A stretch of DNA of 64,000 nucleotides, taken from assembly GCA_963815445.1 (NCBI GenBank), contig CAWFGV010000008.1, forward strand, positions 1 to 64,000, given 5' to 3'. Made by a program: the position numbers and the translations under genes. The notes beneath the pieces were generated by a model. It saw nothing but the letters and a program-made list of their open reading frames with translations. It made no database searches and was not told the DNA's origin. This DNA comes from JANLYC01 sp963815445 (GTDB lineage: Bacteria; Actinomycetota; Actinomycetes; Propionibacteriales; Nocardioidaceae). Shown piece after piece: positions 57,366 through 64,000 of the stretch. Positions within the stretch are counted from its first letter, which is position 1. Each line of letters opens with the position of its first letter.

Positions 57366-58142
57366 TCAGTGGGCGGCCACCGCTCGTCCGAGATCGACCG
57401 CGACCCCAGCTCGCTGGCGGATGGGGACGCTCGACAACAGGACCGCTACCCGCTTCCCTTCCCGGACATCGACCTCAGACCAGACCTCGCTCGGGAGGTA
57501 GGTCCTGGTCCCGACGTACGTCGAGGCAGCGCGGGCGGTCACGTGCACCACGAGGCCTCCCGGGCCATCAGGGGCCCGACAGTGGGCCAGCATGGCGGTG
57601 AGGCCGCCGAAGTACGCGACTGCGGCTGCCTGCGAGCCGAAGTCGAGCACGACGACCTGCGCCGGCTCCGCTCGAGGACCGTGATAGCTCCCCTGCAGGG
57701 CATGCACCGGAACAGGCAGCGTGACATTCAGGCGATGCAGGCACCCCAACGGGAGTACGCCGAACGCCGCCTCGTGTGCATCCCGTCCCCGGACGAAGGT
57801 GCCGTTACCGATCCAGCCGGTCTCCGCCCCGCCGGGATCGGCGTAGGTGTGGAACCCCGGTCCCAGGACCGAGGGTGACGGTACGTCGGCCGAGCTGAGG
57901 GGACCGGCCCGGCGCGGAGCCGGCTGCGTCGGCGGGGTGTAGCCAGGTGCCACCGCGGCGTTGGGAGCCGCGCGGTCGGGGGCTGCCGTCGCGGAGGCGG
58001 CGGCGGTCCCGTGCGGACGTCCTGCTCCTGGAGCACCATCACCGGACGACATGCCGGCGAAGACTGCGGTGAGCACCACCGCGCCCGTCGTGGCGGCGCC
58101 CCCTAGGACGGCGGTGGCGCCGCGGCGGGTTCTTGTTCTCAC
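57366..58142 (-). CDS. Hypothetical exported or membrane-anchored protein
   Basis: 258 residues from GTG 58142, which overlaps the peptidase stop (GTGA). One N-terminal TM segment (AVLGGAATTGAVVLTAVFAG), an Ala/Pro-rich linker, then a globular domain with two Cys (PLGCLHRL, MLAHCRAP). No family recognised; a PknH-like sensor-domain fold, common in similar actinobacterial proteins, is possible. It forms a two-gene unit with the M15 peptidase between nuoC and nuoH. Confidence 0.75.
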   Translation of the reverse strand: MRTRTRRGATAVLGGAATTGAVVLTAVFAGMSSGDGAPGAGRPHGTAAASATAAPDRAAPNAAVAPGYTPPTQPAPRRAGPLSSADVPSPSVLGPGFHTYADPGGAETGWIGNGTFVRGRDAHEAAFGVLPLGCLHRLNVTLPVPVHALQGSYHGPRAEPAQVVVLDFGSQAAAVAYFGGLTAMLAHCRAPDGPGGLVVHVTARAASTYVGTRTYLPSEVWSEVDVREGKRVAVLLSSVPIRQRAGVAVDLGRAVAAH

Positions 58143-59593
58143 CACGGGTCGAAATGCTGGTAGTCCGGATGTGACCACCGGCCACCCCACTGGAACCCAC
58201 GAGCAAGCAACAGTCTCGTGACCAGTGAACGCCGGAACAGCATGCCGGGATGGGGTTCGCTTCTGTCACGGAATCGAGCGCCGCGAACGTGCGGCCACCA
58301 GCGGCCGCTGGCGTCCGCATAGGGGTTGCGAACCGTGTTGATGTCGATGGCCGTGCCGTACGCATGGGGCGACAGGCTCGTCGGATCGCCCGTCACATGA
58401 CGGCAGTTGAACGCACTCGTGTTGTCGTGCAGCATCGACTTGGGGTCAGAACCGTTGTACCGAGCAGTCGGGAAGATCTTGCCGAACGGAAACCGCTGCG
58501 CAAGTGCCCGTCGCCACACACTCTGCACGTCGTCGGAGATCGAGCTCCTGACCACGAGCGTGCCTCGCGCCACTCTCGGCCCGTACGTCTTGAACGTCAG
58601 GTTGACATTGCGCAGCTGTGCCGGCCCCACCGGACAGCCCTGGTGGTAGCTGCCGCCGAGCTGCGCCGCGCTCACTCGCGTGATGACTGGCTGCAGCACG
58701 GCGCGAACGAGGTAGCGCTGTCCGGTTGAGACTTCCCGTGTGCCGTGCTGCGGCCGGGCGCCCGTGGTCATCGCCCGGACCCGCCATACGCCGGGCGTCG
58801 TGTTCGGCAGCCTGGCCTCCCACGACCCGTCGGGGCGCGTCCGCGTCGAGCCGACCGCTGACCAGCCGCGCGGTCCCCGCTTCTGCAGGTGAACGCGTAT
58901 TCCTTCGGCCGCCGGCTGCACCCGACCGCTGGCCCGCACCTGGCCGAACGTGACGAAGTGCGCCCGTACCCGCAGCGCGACCGCACGGTCCAGCACCGAC
59001 AACGTCACCTCGTTCGACGTGTGCTCGCCGGGGTCTCCCCCTCCACCGCCTGCGGTGTACCGCGCCCGCAAGGTCACCTGCCCAGGATGCGCGAACTGCA
59101 GCGGCACCACGAACGAGCCGTCCGGCTCGCTCGTCACGGTCGCGATCGGGCGCCAGCCGGTCGCGACCTGGCGGTCGAGCTGGACCTCCTCAGCCGCAGA
59201 GGACGCCTCGATCCGGCCCGTCACGGCGCCTTCCCGGTCCTCATAGACCGGTCTCGGATCGTCCAGAACGACGGCACCCGAGGGATCGGCCGACTCGGGT
59301 GGTGGCTCGGCGGTCGGCGCGCTGGTCGGCTCCGGGCTCGGCGGAGCGGGCGGGTCCGTGGTCGGGTCCGTGGTCGGGTCCGTGGTGGGTTCCGGCGGTG
59401 CGGTCGGGGAGGTCGGAGAGGTCGGAGAAGTCGGGGCAGTCTCGAGCGCGGCTGCCGCGTCACCTGCCCCGGCGAGCACGAGAACGAGGACCGCCACCGC
59501 TGCAGTGGACGACAGCCGGCCACGGCGGAGCAGCCCACGACCTACGGGTCGAGACCGACCGGGCCGCGAACGGCCCGGTCCCGAGGTTGGCAT
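58139..59593 (-). CDS. Secreted M15-family peptidase with Ig-like domains
   Basis: 484 residues. Signal peptide (STAAVAVLVLVLAGAGDAAA), then a Pro/Thr-rich linker with PTSPTSPT and TTDPTTDP repeats, two or three beta-sandwich domains (about 110-320) and a C-terminal VanY/D-Ala-D-Ala carboxypeptidase-like domain. Zinc ligands are seen as SPHAYGTAIDINTVRNPY (His, Asp) and YQHFDPW (His). It probably trims peptidoglycan. It occupies the place of nuoD-G and differs in codon style (Pro/Thr repeats) from the nuo genes. Confidence 0.87.
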   Translation of the reverse strand: MPTSGPGRSRPGRSRPVGRGLLRRGRLSSTAAVAVLVLVLAGAGDAAAALETAPTSPTSPTSPTAPPEPTTDPTTDPTTDPPAPPSPEPTSAPTAEPPPESADPSGAVVLDDPRPVYEDREGAVTGRIEASSAAEEVQLDRQVATGWRPIATVTSEPDGSFVVPLQFAHPGQVTLRARYTAGGGGGDPGEHTSNEVTLSVLDRAVALRVRAHFVTFGQVRASGRVQPAAEGIRVHLQKRGPRGWSAVGSTRTRPDGSWEARLPNTTPGVWRVRAMTTGARPQHGTREVSTGQRYLVRAVLQPVITRVSAAQLGGSYHQGCPVGPAQLRNVNLTFKTYGPRVARGTLVVRSSISDDVQSVWRRALAQRFPFGKIFPTARYNGSDPKSMLHDNTSAFNCRHVTGDPTSLSPHAYGTAIDINTVRNPYADASGRWWPHVRGARFRDRSEPHPGMLFRRSLVTRLLLARGFQWGGRWSHPDYQHFDPW

Positions 59594-59626
59594 CCGCTGT
59601 GATCCGTCCGGTACGAGTCAGTTACT

Positions 59627-59665
59627 TTGAGTAGCGATAACACTACTTCAAGTGACGAATCGCCG
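59627..59665. promoter_or_regulatory. AT-rich inverted repeat upstream of the peptidase gene
   Basis: Around 59627-59665 two imperfect 13-base arms (ACTTTGAGTAGCG and CACTACTTCAAGT, 10 of 13 matching) flank an AT-rich centre 35 to 60 bp before the peptidase ATG. The low GC content stands out. Likely promoter/operator of the peptidase pair. Confidence 0.45.
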
Positions 59666-59705
59666 CAGATCTCACCTTGCGTGACTCCCGTGACTCCCGA
59701 CTGCG

Positions 59706-60282
59706 TCAGTCCGGCGACGGATCGGTCCGCGCCTCCGGACCCCACTCGTCCGGGTCGGGGACCCCGGGCGGACGCATGCGGCGGCGGCTCGGGGACGAGT
59801 CGTGACTTGACTCGCCCGGCTCCTTGGCCCCGGGCCACGGCTTGGCCGCGCGCGATGCGAGGACGAAGTCCTTGCGCAGCGGATGTCCGTCGAAGCCGTC
59901 GGGCAGGAGCAATGGGTCGAGCGCCTCGTGACCGGCGAAGTCGATGCCGAACATCTCGTGCGTCTCCCGCTCGTGCCAGCCCGCCCCGGCGTACACAGCG
60001 CACAGGCACGGAACGGTGGCCGTGTCGCGTGGCACCCGGGTACGTACGAGCACCGACTCGACGTGACCGATCCCTCGCGAAGCCACATGGAGCACGACCG
60101 CGAAGCCGTCCTCGAGCTCGTCAACCGCCGGTGAGGAAGTCGAAGTAGTCACAACCGAGCGAGTCACGAGCGGTGCGGGCGGACTCGACCCAGGCCTCGA
60201 CAGGCACGTCCACCGTGGGCGGGCCGAACCCCGCGTCCACTTCGCCGCCGTACGCCGATGACAGTCTCTCGAGCCAGCTCAT
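59706..60282 (-). CDS. nuoC: NADH-quinone oxidoreductase-type subunit C (one-base frameshift)
   Basis: 30-kDa peripheral-arm subunit. The start MSWLERLSSAYGGEVDAGFG (ATG 60282) overlaps nuoB as ATGA. The frame breaks near 60125-60132 after CDYFDFLT. Continuing one base later gives VDELEDGFAVVLHVASRG and the family signature YAGAGWHERETHEMFGIDF. Joined length 191. An inserted G in ACCGGCGG explains it. Confidence 0.88.
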
Positions 60283-60911
60283 GCCGACGGCTCTCCCCCG
60301 GCTGGTGCACTGGGCGGGCGGAGCATGGGACGGGTCAGCCGCGAGACCAGCGAGCGCTTGTCCTCGACGTGCGCGCTGTAGCGCTCCGGCAGGGACTCGG
60401 CGGCAATCTTTTCCTGCAGCTTCACGATGCCCTGCAGCAACGACTCCGGCCGCGGCGGACACCCGGGGACGTACACGTCGACGGGGATGATCTGGTCAAC
60501 TCCCTTGGTGACGCAGTAGGAGTCCCAGTACGGACCTCCGGAGTTGGCGCAGGAACCGAAGGAGATGACGTACTTCGGTTCCGGCATCTGCTCGTACAGC
60601 CGCTGAACCGCCGGCGCCATCTTGTCGGTCACGGTTCCCGACACCACCATCAGGTCGGCCTGCCGCGGCCCCGGGGCGAACGGGATCACCCCGAGCCGGA
60701 TGAAGTCGTGGCGTGCCATCGACGTCGCGATGAACTCGATGGCGCAGCAGGCCAGCCCGAAGTTGAAGACCCACAGCGAGTATCGACGGCCCCAGTTCAG
60801 CACGTAGCGCGCCGGTGCCGGGGCCAGCTTCTGCAAGGCGCCGACGCGCGGCATCGGCAGGTCGACCCGCGTCAGGGACGGCGCCGGGGTCAGTGCCTGC
60901 GCACCCGTCAC
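60279..60911 (-). CDS. nuoB: NADH-quinone oxidoreductase-type subunit B
   Basis: 210 residues; carries cluster N2. Ligands are in FGLACCAIEF (adjacent Cys pair), SFGSCANSGGPY and VYVPGCPPRPE. The start is GTG 60911, overlapping the nuoA stop as GTGA. The same frame runs upstream into nuoA, which looks like a NuoA-NuoB fusion but is caused by a frameshift in nuoA. The C-terminus has an extra ~30 residues (HVEDKRSLVSRLTRPML...). Confidence 0.92.
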   Translation of the reverse strand: MTGAQALTPAPSLTRVDLPMPRVGALQKLAPAPARYVLNWGRRYSLWVFNFGLACCAIEFIATSMARHDFIRLGVIPFAPGPRQADLMVVSGTVTDKMAPAVQRLYEQMPEPKYVISFGSCANSGGPYWDSYCVTKGVDQIIPVDVYVPGCPPRPESLLQGIVKLQEKIAAESLPERYSAHVEDKRSLVSRLTRPMLRPPSAPAGGEPSA

Positions 60912-61286
60912 GTCCACGTGAGCACACCCTTGAGCCAGGCGTAGCGCGAGCCCCACCGCCACGATGCCGACGAAGACGCCCATCTCTGCGACGCCGGCCC
61001 AGCCCAGCCCTTCGAAGACCGTGGCCCAGGGGAACAAAAAGATCGCGTCCACGGCGAACACGACGTAGAGGTAGGCGAAGACGTAGTAGCGGACGTGCAT
61101 CTGCGCCCAGCCCGAACCGACCGGGTCGACACCGCACTCGTACGTCAGCAGCTTCTGGGAGGTCGGCTTGGTCGGTCGTAGCAGCCGGTTGCCACCGAGC
61201 ATGGCCACGACCAGGCCGATCCCGACGCCGATGATGACCAGGACGGGGACGTACGACGCCAGGTAGTCCCGGTAGGCGTCAGTCAT
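60908..61286 (-). CDS. nuoA: NADH-quinone oxidoreductase-type subunit A (one-base frameshift)
   Basis: 125-residue membrane subunit with three TM helices and the conserved LTYECGVDPVGSGW loop. Frame 1 holds to VGIVAVGLAL. One extra base near 60943-60949 then hides the true end YAWLKGVLTWT, which is in the +1 frame and stops with GTGA shared with nuoB. First gene of the operon. Confidence 0.88.
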
Positions 61287-61341
61287 CGTGGGACCGCCTC
61301 ACGTGGTCGACGACGGTCGGGCCTGGCATGCCTCACACGGT

Positions 61342-61375
61342 AGTGGCCCCGGGACGGATCCGTCTCGGGGCCACT
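61342..61375. terminator. Hairpin terminator before nuoA
   Basis: AGTGGCCCCG...CGGGGCCACT with an inner GACGGATCCGTC palindrome; one G-U pair. It lies 24 bp after the stop of the membrane-protein gene and 56 bp before nuoA. Confidence 0.7.
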
Positions 61376-61398
61376 CCACGATCCTGCAGTGCGGACGC

Positions 61399-61908
61399 TC
61401 AGGTGGTCGCGTCCTTGCGCATGAACGCCAGCGCAGCCGCCCCGAGCGAGCACAGCAACGCGAGCCAGTACCCGAAGCCGTGGCCGGTGTCGTAGCCGGG
61501 CGCGTTGATGTTGCCGCCCGGCGTCACGAACAGCGCCAGGATCAGGCAGACGGCCGCAGCCCCGAAGAGCGCCAGCACCATGAGCCGCGTCGAGGGCACC
61601 GCGACCTTGAGGAACAGCACTGCCACCAGCACTCCCGCTGCTCCGAGGGCGAGCAACACGCCGAACCAGCCGAAGAAGCCGTGCCAAGCGTTGGCGGACG
61701 CGCTCGCGGAGAAGCCACCACTCTTGAACGACGCCGTGTAGAACGGCATCAAGGAGGCGATGAAGATGAGCAGGCCGAGGCCGATCTGAGCCAAGTCGAG
61801 CTTGTCGGCCGCCTGGACGGCTCCCTTCAGCTGGTCACCGCTCATGCCTGTCGGGCGGTGCGGAGGCTGTCCGGAGTCGGGTGGGGGCGGAGGAGCGGAA
61901 TCGGACAT
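61399..61908 (-). CDS. Hypothetical four-TM membrane protein
   Basis: 169 residues from ATG 61908, preceded by GAGGGAG. Proline-rich cytosolic N-terminus (SDSAPPPPPDSGQPPHRPTG), then four hydrophobic helices and a short KDATT end. Not recognised. It ends in a terminator and is separate from nuo. Confidence 0.8.
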   Translation of the reverse strand: MSDSAPPPPPDSGQPPHRPTGMSGDQLKGAVQAADKLDLAQIGLGLLIFIASLMPFYTASFKSGGFSASASANAWHGFFGWFGVLLALGAAGVLVAVLFLKVAVPSTRLMVLALFGAAAVCLILALFVTPGGNINAPGYDTGHGFGYWLALLCSLGAAALAFMRKDATT

Positions 61909-62065
61909 GAGATCTCCCTCTTCTTGGCTGTGGTCCACGTCTGACGCCTCAGGAGGACGATCTGCCACCTGGGACACGCCTGACGGGATCATGGTCCCAC
62001 CGGGGGGTCCACGTCGGTCAGTAAATCTGATTTAACCGTTTTAGGCGAGTCGTGGGACCGGCGTC

Positions 62066-62521
62066 CTACGCCAGCAGGGCGACGACCATCCGGACGAGTC
62101 CGAAGGCGATCCACCCTGCCACCAGCACGCGCAACACGAGGCTCCGCGCCCGACCACCGACCAGCTCGAGGTACGACGGCACTGTCCCGCGCTGGACGAC
62201 GACCCACGCGACCGTGCCGACCAGCAGCACGGCGAGCGCCAACGCGACGATGCCGAACGGGTTGGCGGTCAGCGCCTCGACGAGCTGGCCGTGCAACAGG
62301 TGGACCCAGGATCGCGTCAGCCCGCATCCCGGGCACGGAAGGCCGGTGGCCAGCCGGAAGGGACAGATGACCGGGCCGGCGTCGACTCGCCGTGGATCGA
62401 CCAACCGTGCCGCCACGAGCGCGCTCAGGGAGAGTCCAGCCGCGAGCCCCACCGACGGGCCGGCCGTCGGCGAGAAACCGGCGACCCACGTGGGTGGAGC
62501 CTCAGCGGAGCGGACGGCCAT
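62066..62521 (-). CDS. DUF2752 membrane protein
   Basis: 151 residues. The DUF2752 core with CPFRLATGLPCPGCGLTRSW and HLLHGQLVEALTANPFGIVA is clear, flanked by three TM helices. Function unknown; the family is often next to TM2-domain proteins, as here. Overlaps the upstream gene by 20 bp. Confidence 0.88.
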   Translation of the reverse strand: MAVRSAEAPPTWVAGFSPTAGPSVGLAAGLSLSALVAARLVDPRRVDAGPVICPFRLATGLPCPGCGLTRSWVHLLHGQLVEALTANPFGIVALALAVLLVGTVAWVVVQRGTVPSYLELVGGRARSLVLRVLVAGWIAFGLVRMVVALLA

Positions 62522-62909
62522 GGGAGTCAGGAACGGTGCGCATCGCGATCAGGATGATGTCGATGATGGCCCAGATGCCGAGGCCCCCGCAGGTCAGCAG
62601 CTTGAGGATCCCCAGGCCGGTGTAGCCGAGGTAGAACCGATCGACCCCGAGCGTGCCGAGAAAGACCGACAGCAGCAGCGCGACCAACCACTCCTTGTCG
62701 GAGAAGACGCCGGGCACGTCCTTGGCCTGGAACCAGCCCCCACCGCTGGCCCGGCGCAGTGACGCGTCAGCCCGCAGCTGGCGCCCGGCAGCCATCACGC
62801 GCAGGTCGTTCCAGCCGTAGGGCCCGACCTCCTGGCCCATCGAGTGCACGAAGAACTGCTCCTCGGCGGGGTTGCCCGGTGGTGGCGCGTACGACGGGGT
62901 CTGGGTCAT
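62502..62909 (-). CDS. TM2-domain protein with N-terminal GYF-like domain
   Basis: 135 residues. Residues ~15-65 resemble GYF_2 (EQFFVHSMGQEVGPYGWNDL). The TM2 domain follows (WLVALLLSVFLGTLGVDRFY, LGYTGLGILKLLTCGGLGIW). ATG 62909 chosen. Co-directional with, and overlapping, the DUF2752 gene. Confidence 0.87.
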   Translation of the reverse strand: MTQTPSYAPPPGNPAEEQFFVHSMGQEVGPYGWNDLRVMAAGRQLRADASLRRASGGGWFQAKDVPGVFSDKEWLVALLLSVFLGTLGVDRFYLGYTGLGILKLLTCGGLGIWAIIDIILIAMRTVPDSHGRPLR

Positions 62910-63001
62910 GTCGAGCACCTTAGGGCGTGGACCGTCGCAGGCGGGGGCGGACTCGCCTCACCGAGATACGGACTCTGTCACAAACAACAAACTCACCGGC
63001 G

Positions 63002-63007
63002 TATGCT
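63002..63007 (+). promoter_or_regulatory. Possible -10 element of korA
   Basis: TATGCT with CACAAA 17 bases upstream (62979-62984). The -35 match is poor, so this is tentative. Confidence 0.25.
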
Positions 63008-63055
63008 CGAAAGAGCAGGAAATTCAGCAGCAAACCGTTCGGGATTGAGGATGCA

Positions 63056-64000
63056 GTGACCAAACAGGTCAAGCAGCTCGACCGAGTGATCATCCGCTTC
63101 GCCGGCGACTCCGGAGACGGCATGCAACTCACCGGCGATCGCTTCACCCAGGAGACAGCCGCGTTCGGCAACGACCTGTCGACCCTCCCCAACTTCCCGG
63201 CCGAGATCCGCGCCCCAGCAGGCACGCTTCCAGGGGTCTCGTCGTTCCAGCTGCATTTCGCCGACCACGACATCCTGACTCCGGGCGACACCCCGGATGT
63301 GCTGGTCGCGATGAACCCGGCTGCGCTGCGGGCCAACCTCAGAGATCTGAGCGCAGGCGGCACGCTGATCGTCGACACGCACGACTTCTCCGACCGTAAT
63401 CTCGCCAAGGCCGGGTACCAGACCAACCCGCTCGAGGACGGTTCGCTCGAGGGCTACAACCTGCATGACATCGACCTGACCGCGCTCACGGTCGAGGCAG
63501 TCAAGGTCTTCGGACTGAGCCGCAAGGACGCGGGTCGGGCCAAGAACATGTTTTCCCTCGGGTTGCTCTCGTGGCTCTACGGCCGCCCGGTCGAGACCAC
63601 GGAGCGGTTCCTGTCGACGCGCTTCGCCAAGACGCCCGACATTCGCGACGCCAACATTGCGGCGTTCAAGGCGGGCTGGAACTTCGGTGAGACCACCGAG
63701 ACGTTCGCCGTCTCCTACGAGATCAAACCGGCGCCGATGCGTACGGGCACCTACCGCAACATCTCCGGCAACCTGGCACTCAGCTATGGACTGGTGGCCG
63801 CGTCGGTCCGGTCCGGTCTGCCGCTGTTCCTCGGGGCCTACCCCATCACTCCGGCCTCCGACATCCTGCACGAGCTCAGCAAGCACAAGCGGTTCGGCGT
63901 GATGACGTTCCAGGCCGAGGACGAGATCGCGGGCATCGGCGCGGCGCTCGGGGCTTCCTTCGGCGGTGCGCTCGGCGTCACGACGACATCGGGGCCGGGC
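63056..64000 (+). CDS. korA: 2-oxoglutarate:ferredoxin oxidoreductase subunit alpha (partial)
   Basis: First 315 residues; runs off the right edge. GTG 63056 follows GAGG by 5 bases. N-terminal gamma-type domain (VIIRFAGDSGDGMQLTGDRF, FPAEIRAPAGTLPGVSSFQL) is fused to the start of the alpha/pyrimidine domain (GTYRNISGNLALSYGLVAAS, YPITPASDILHEL, FQAEDEIAGIGAALGAS, TTTSGPG). It converts 2-oxoglutarate and CoA to succinyl-CoA with reduction of ferredoxin, together with KorB. The divergent position next to a nuo cluster without NuoEFG suggests the two work together. Confidence 0.93.
   Translation, partial: MTKQVKQLDRVIIRFAGDSGDGMQLTGDRFTQETAAFGNDLSTLPNFPAEIRAPAGTLPGVSSFQLHFADHDILTPGDTPDVLVAMNPAALRANLRDLSAGGTLIVDTHDFSDRNLAKAGYQTNPLEDGSLEGYNLHDIDLTALTVEAVKVFGLSRKDAGRAKNMFSLGLLSWLYGRPVETTERFLSTRFAKTPDIRDANIAAFKAGWNFGETTETFAVSYEIKPAPMRTGTYRNISGNLALSYGLVAASVRSGLPLFLGAYPITPASDILHELSKHKRFGVMTFQAEDEIAGIGAALGASFGGALGVTTTSGPG

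Noticed and set aside
60279..61286. A natural NuoA-NuoB fusion protein
   Set aside because: The conserved NuoA C-terminus is in the +1 frame and its stop overlaps a GTG start for nuoB, so one inserted base explains the fusion.

Overview
The window is high-GC DNA (roughly two thirds G+C by eye) from an actinobacterium. GTG and TTG starts, 4-bp GTGA/ATGA overlaps and G/C-ending codons are common. The mix of genes (a full mce operon, hadA/hadB dehydratases, an F420-type luciferase-like oxidoreductase, DUF222-HNH proteins, a long acidic N-terminal extension on NusG, KorA beside a second-type nuo cluster) suggests the Propionibacteriales, most likely Nocardioidaceae. That placement is inference from gene content; no database search was possible.

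Layout. Positions 1-13343 (minus strand) hold the str operon (rpsL-rpsG-fusA, fusA cut by the window edge), small accessory genes (an RHH-like protein, a NUDIX hydrolase, a DUF2157-like membrane protein, a threonine-aldolase-like lyase) and rpoB-rpoC. From 24912 down to 13727 runs a complete ten-gene mce lipid-import operon (mkl ATPase, two YrbE permeases, MceA-F, two Mce-associated proteins) placed between rplJ-rplL and rpoB. From 25132 to 33965 come rplJ-rplL with an L10 leader, an LppX/LprG-like lipoprotein, a large zinc-ribbon/adenylate-cyclase/AAA protein, rplK-rplA, nusG, secE and tRNA-Trp. From 34165 to 43726 are aspC, adenosine deaminase, a DinB-like protein, a phosphotransferase, a broken DUF222-HNH gene under a LexA box, murB, hadB, hadA, rpmG, tRNA-Met, tRNA-Thr and an F420-type oxidoreductase.

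Positions 43877-50082 form a signalling region: an OmpR-type response regulator and histidine kinase followed by a small ORF preceded by 11-bp-phased direct repeats; tRNA-Tyr and yajQ; then a small exported peptide built of GNDWE repeats, directly upstream of a membrane GAF-PAS-PP2C-ATPase phosphatase. The peptide-phosphatase pair is the best candidate for an undescribed system here.

Positions 50111-61286 (minus) hold nuoA-B-C and nuoH-I-J-K-L-M-N. nuoD, E, F and G are absent from this locus; their place is taken by an M15 peptidase and an unknown exported protein. With korA at the right edge (2-oxoglutarate:ferredoxin oxidoreductase), this suggests a ferredoxin-fed complex I without the NADH module, with NuoD to be found elsewhere.

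Several genes that should be intact (rpoC, nuoA, nuoC, add, a DUF2157-like gene, the HNH gene) change frame, always in the direction of one extra base. Insertion errors in the assembly are the simplest explanation, and the annotation below joins the frames.
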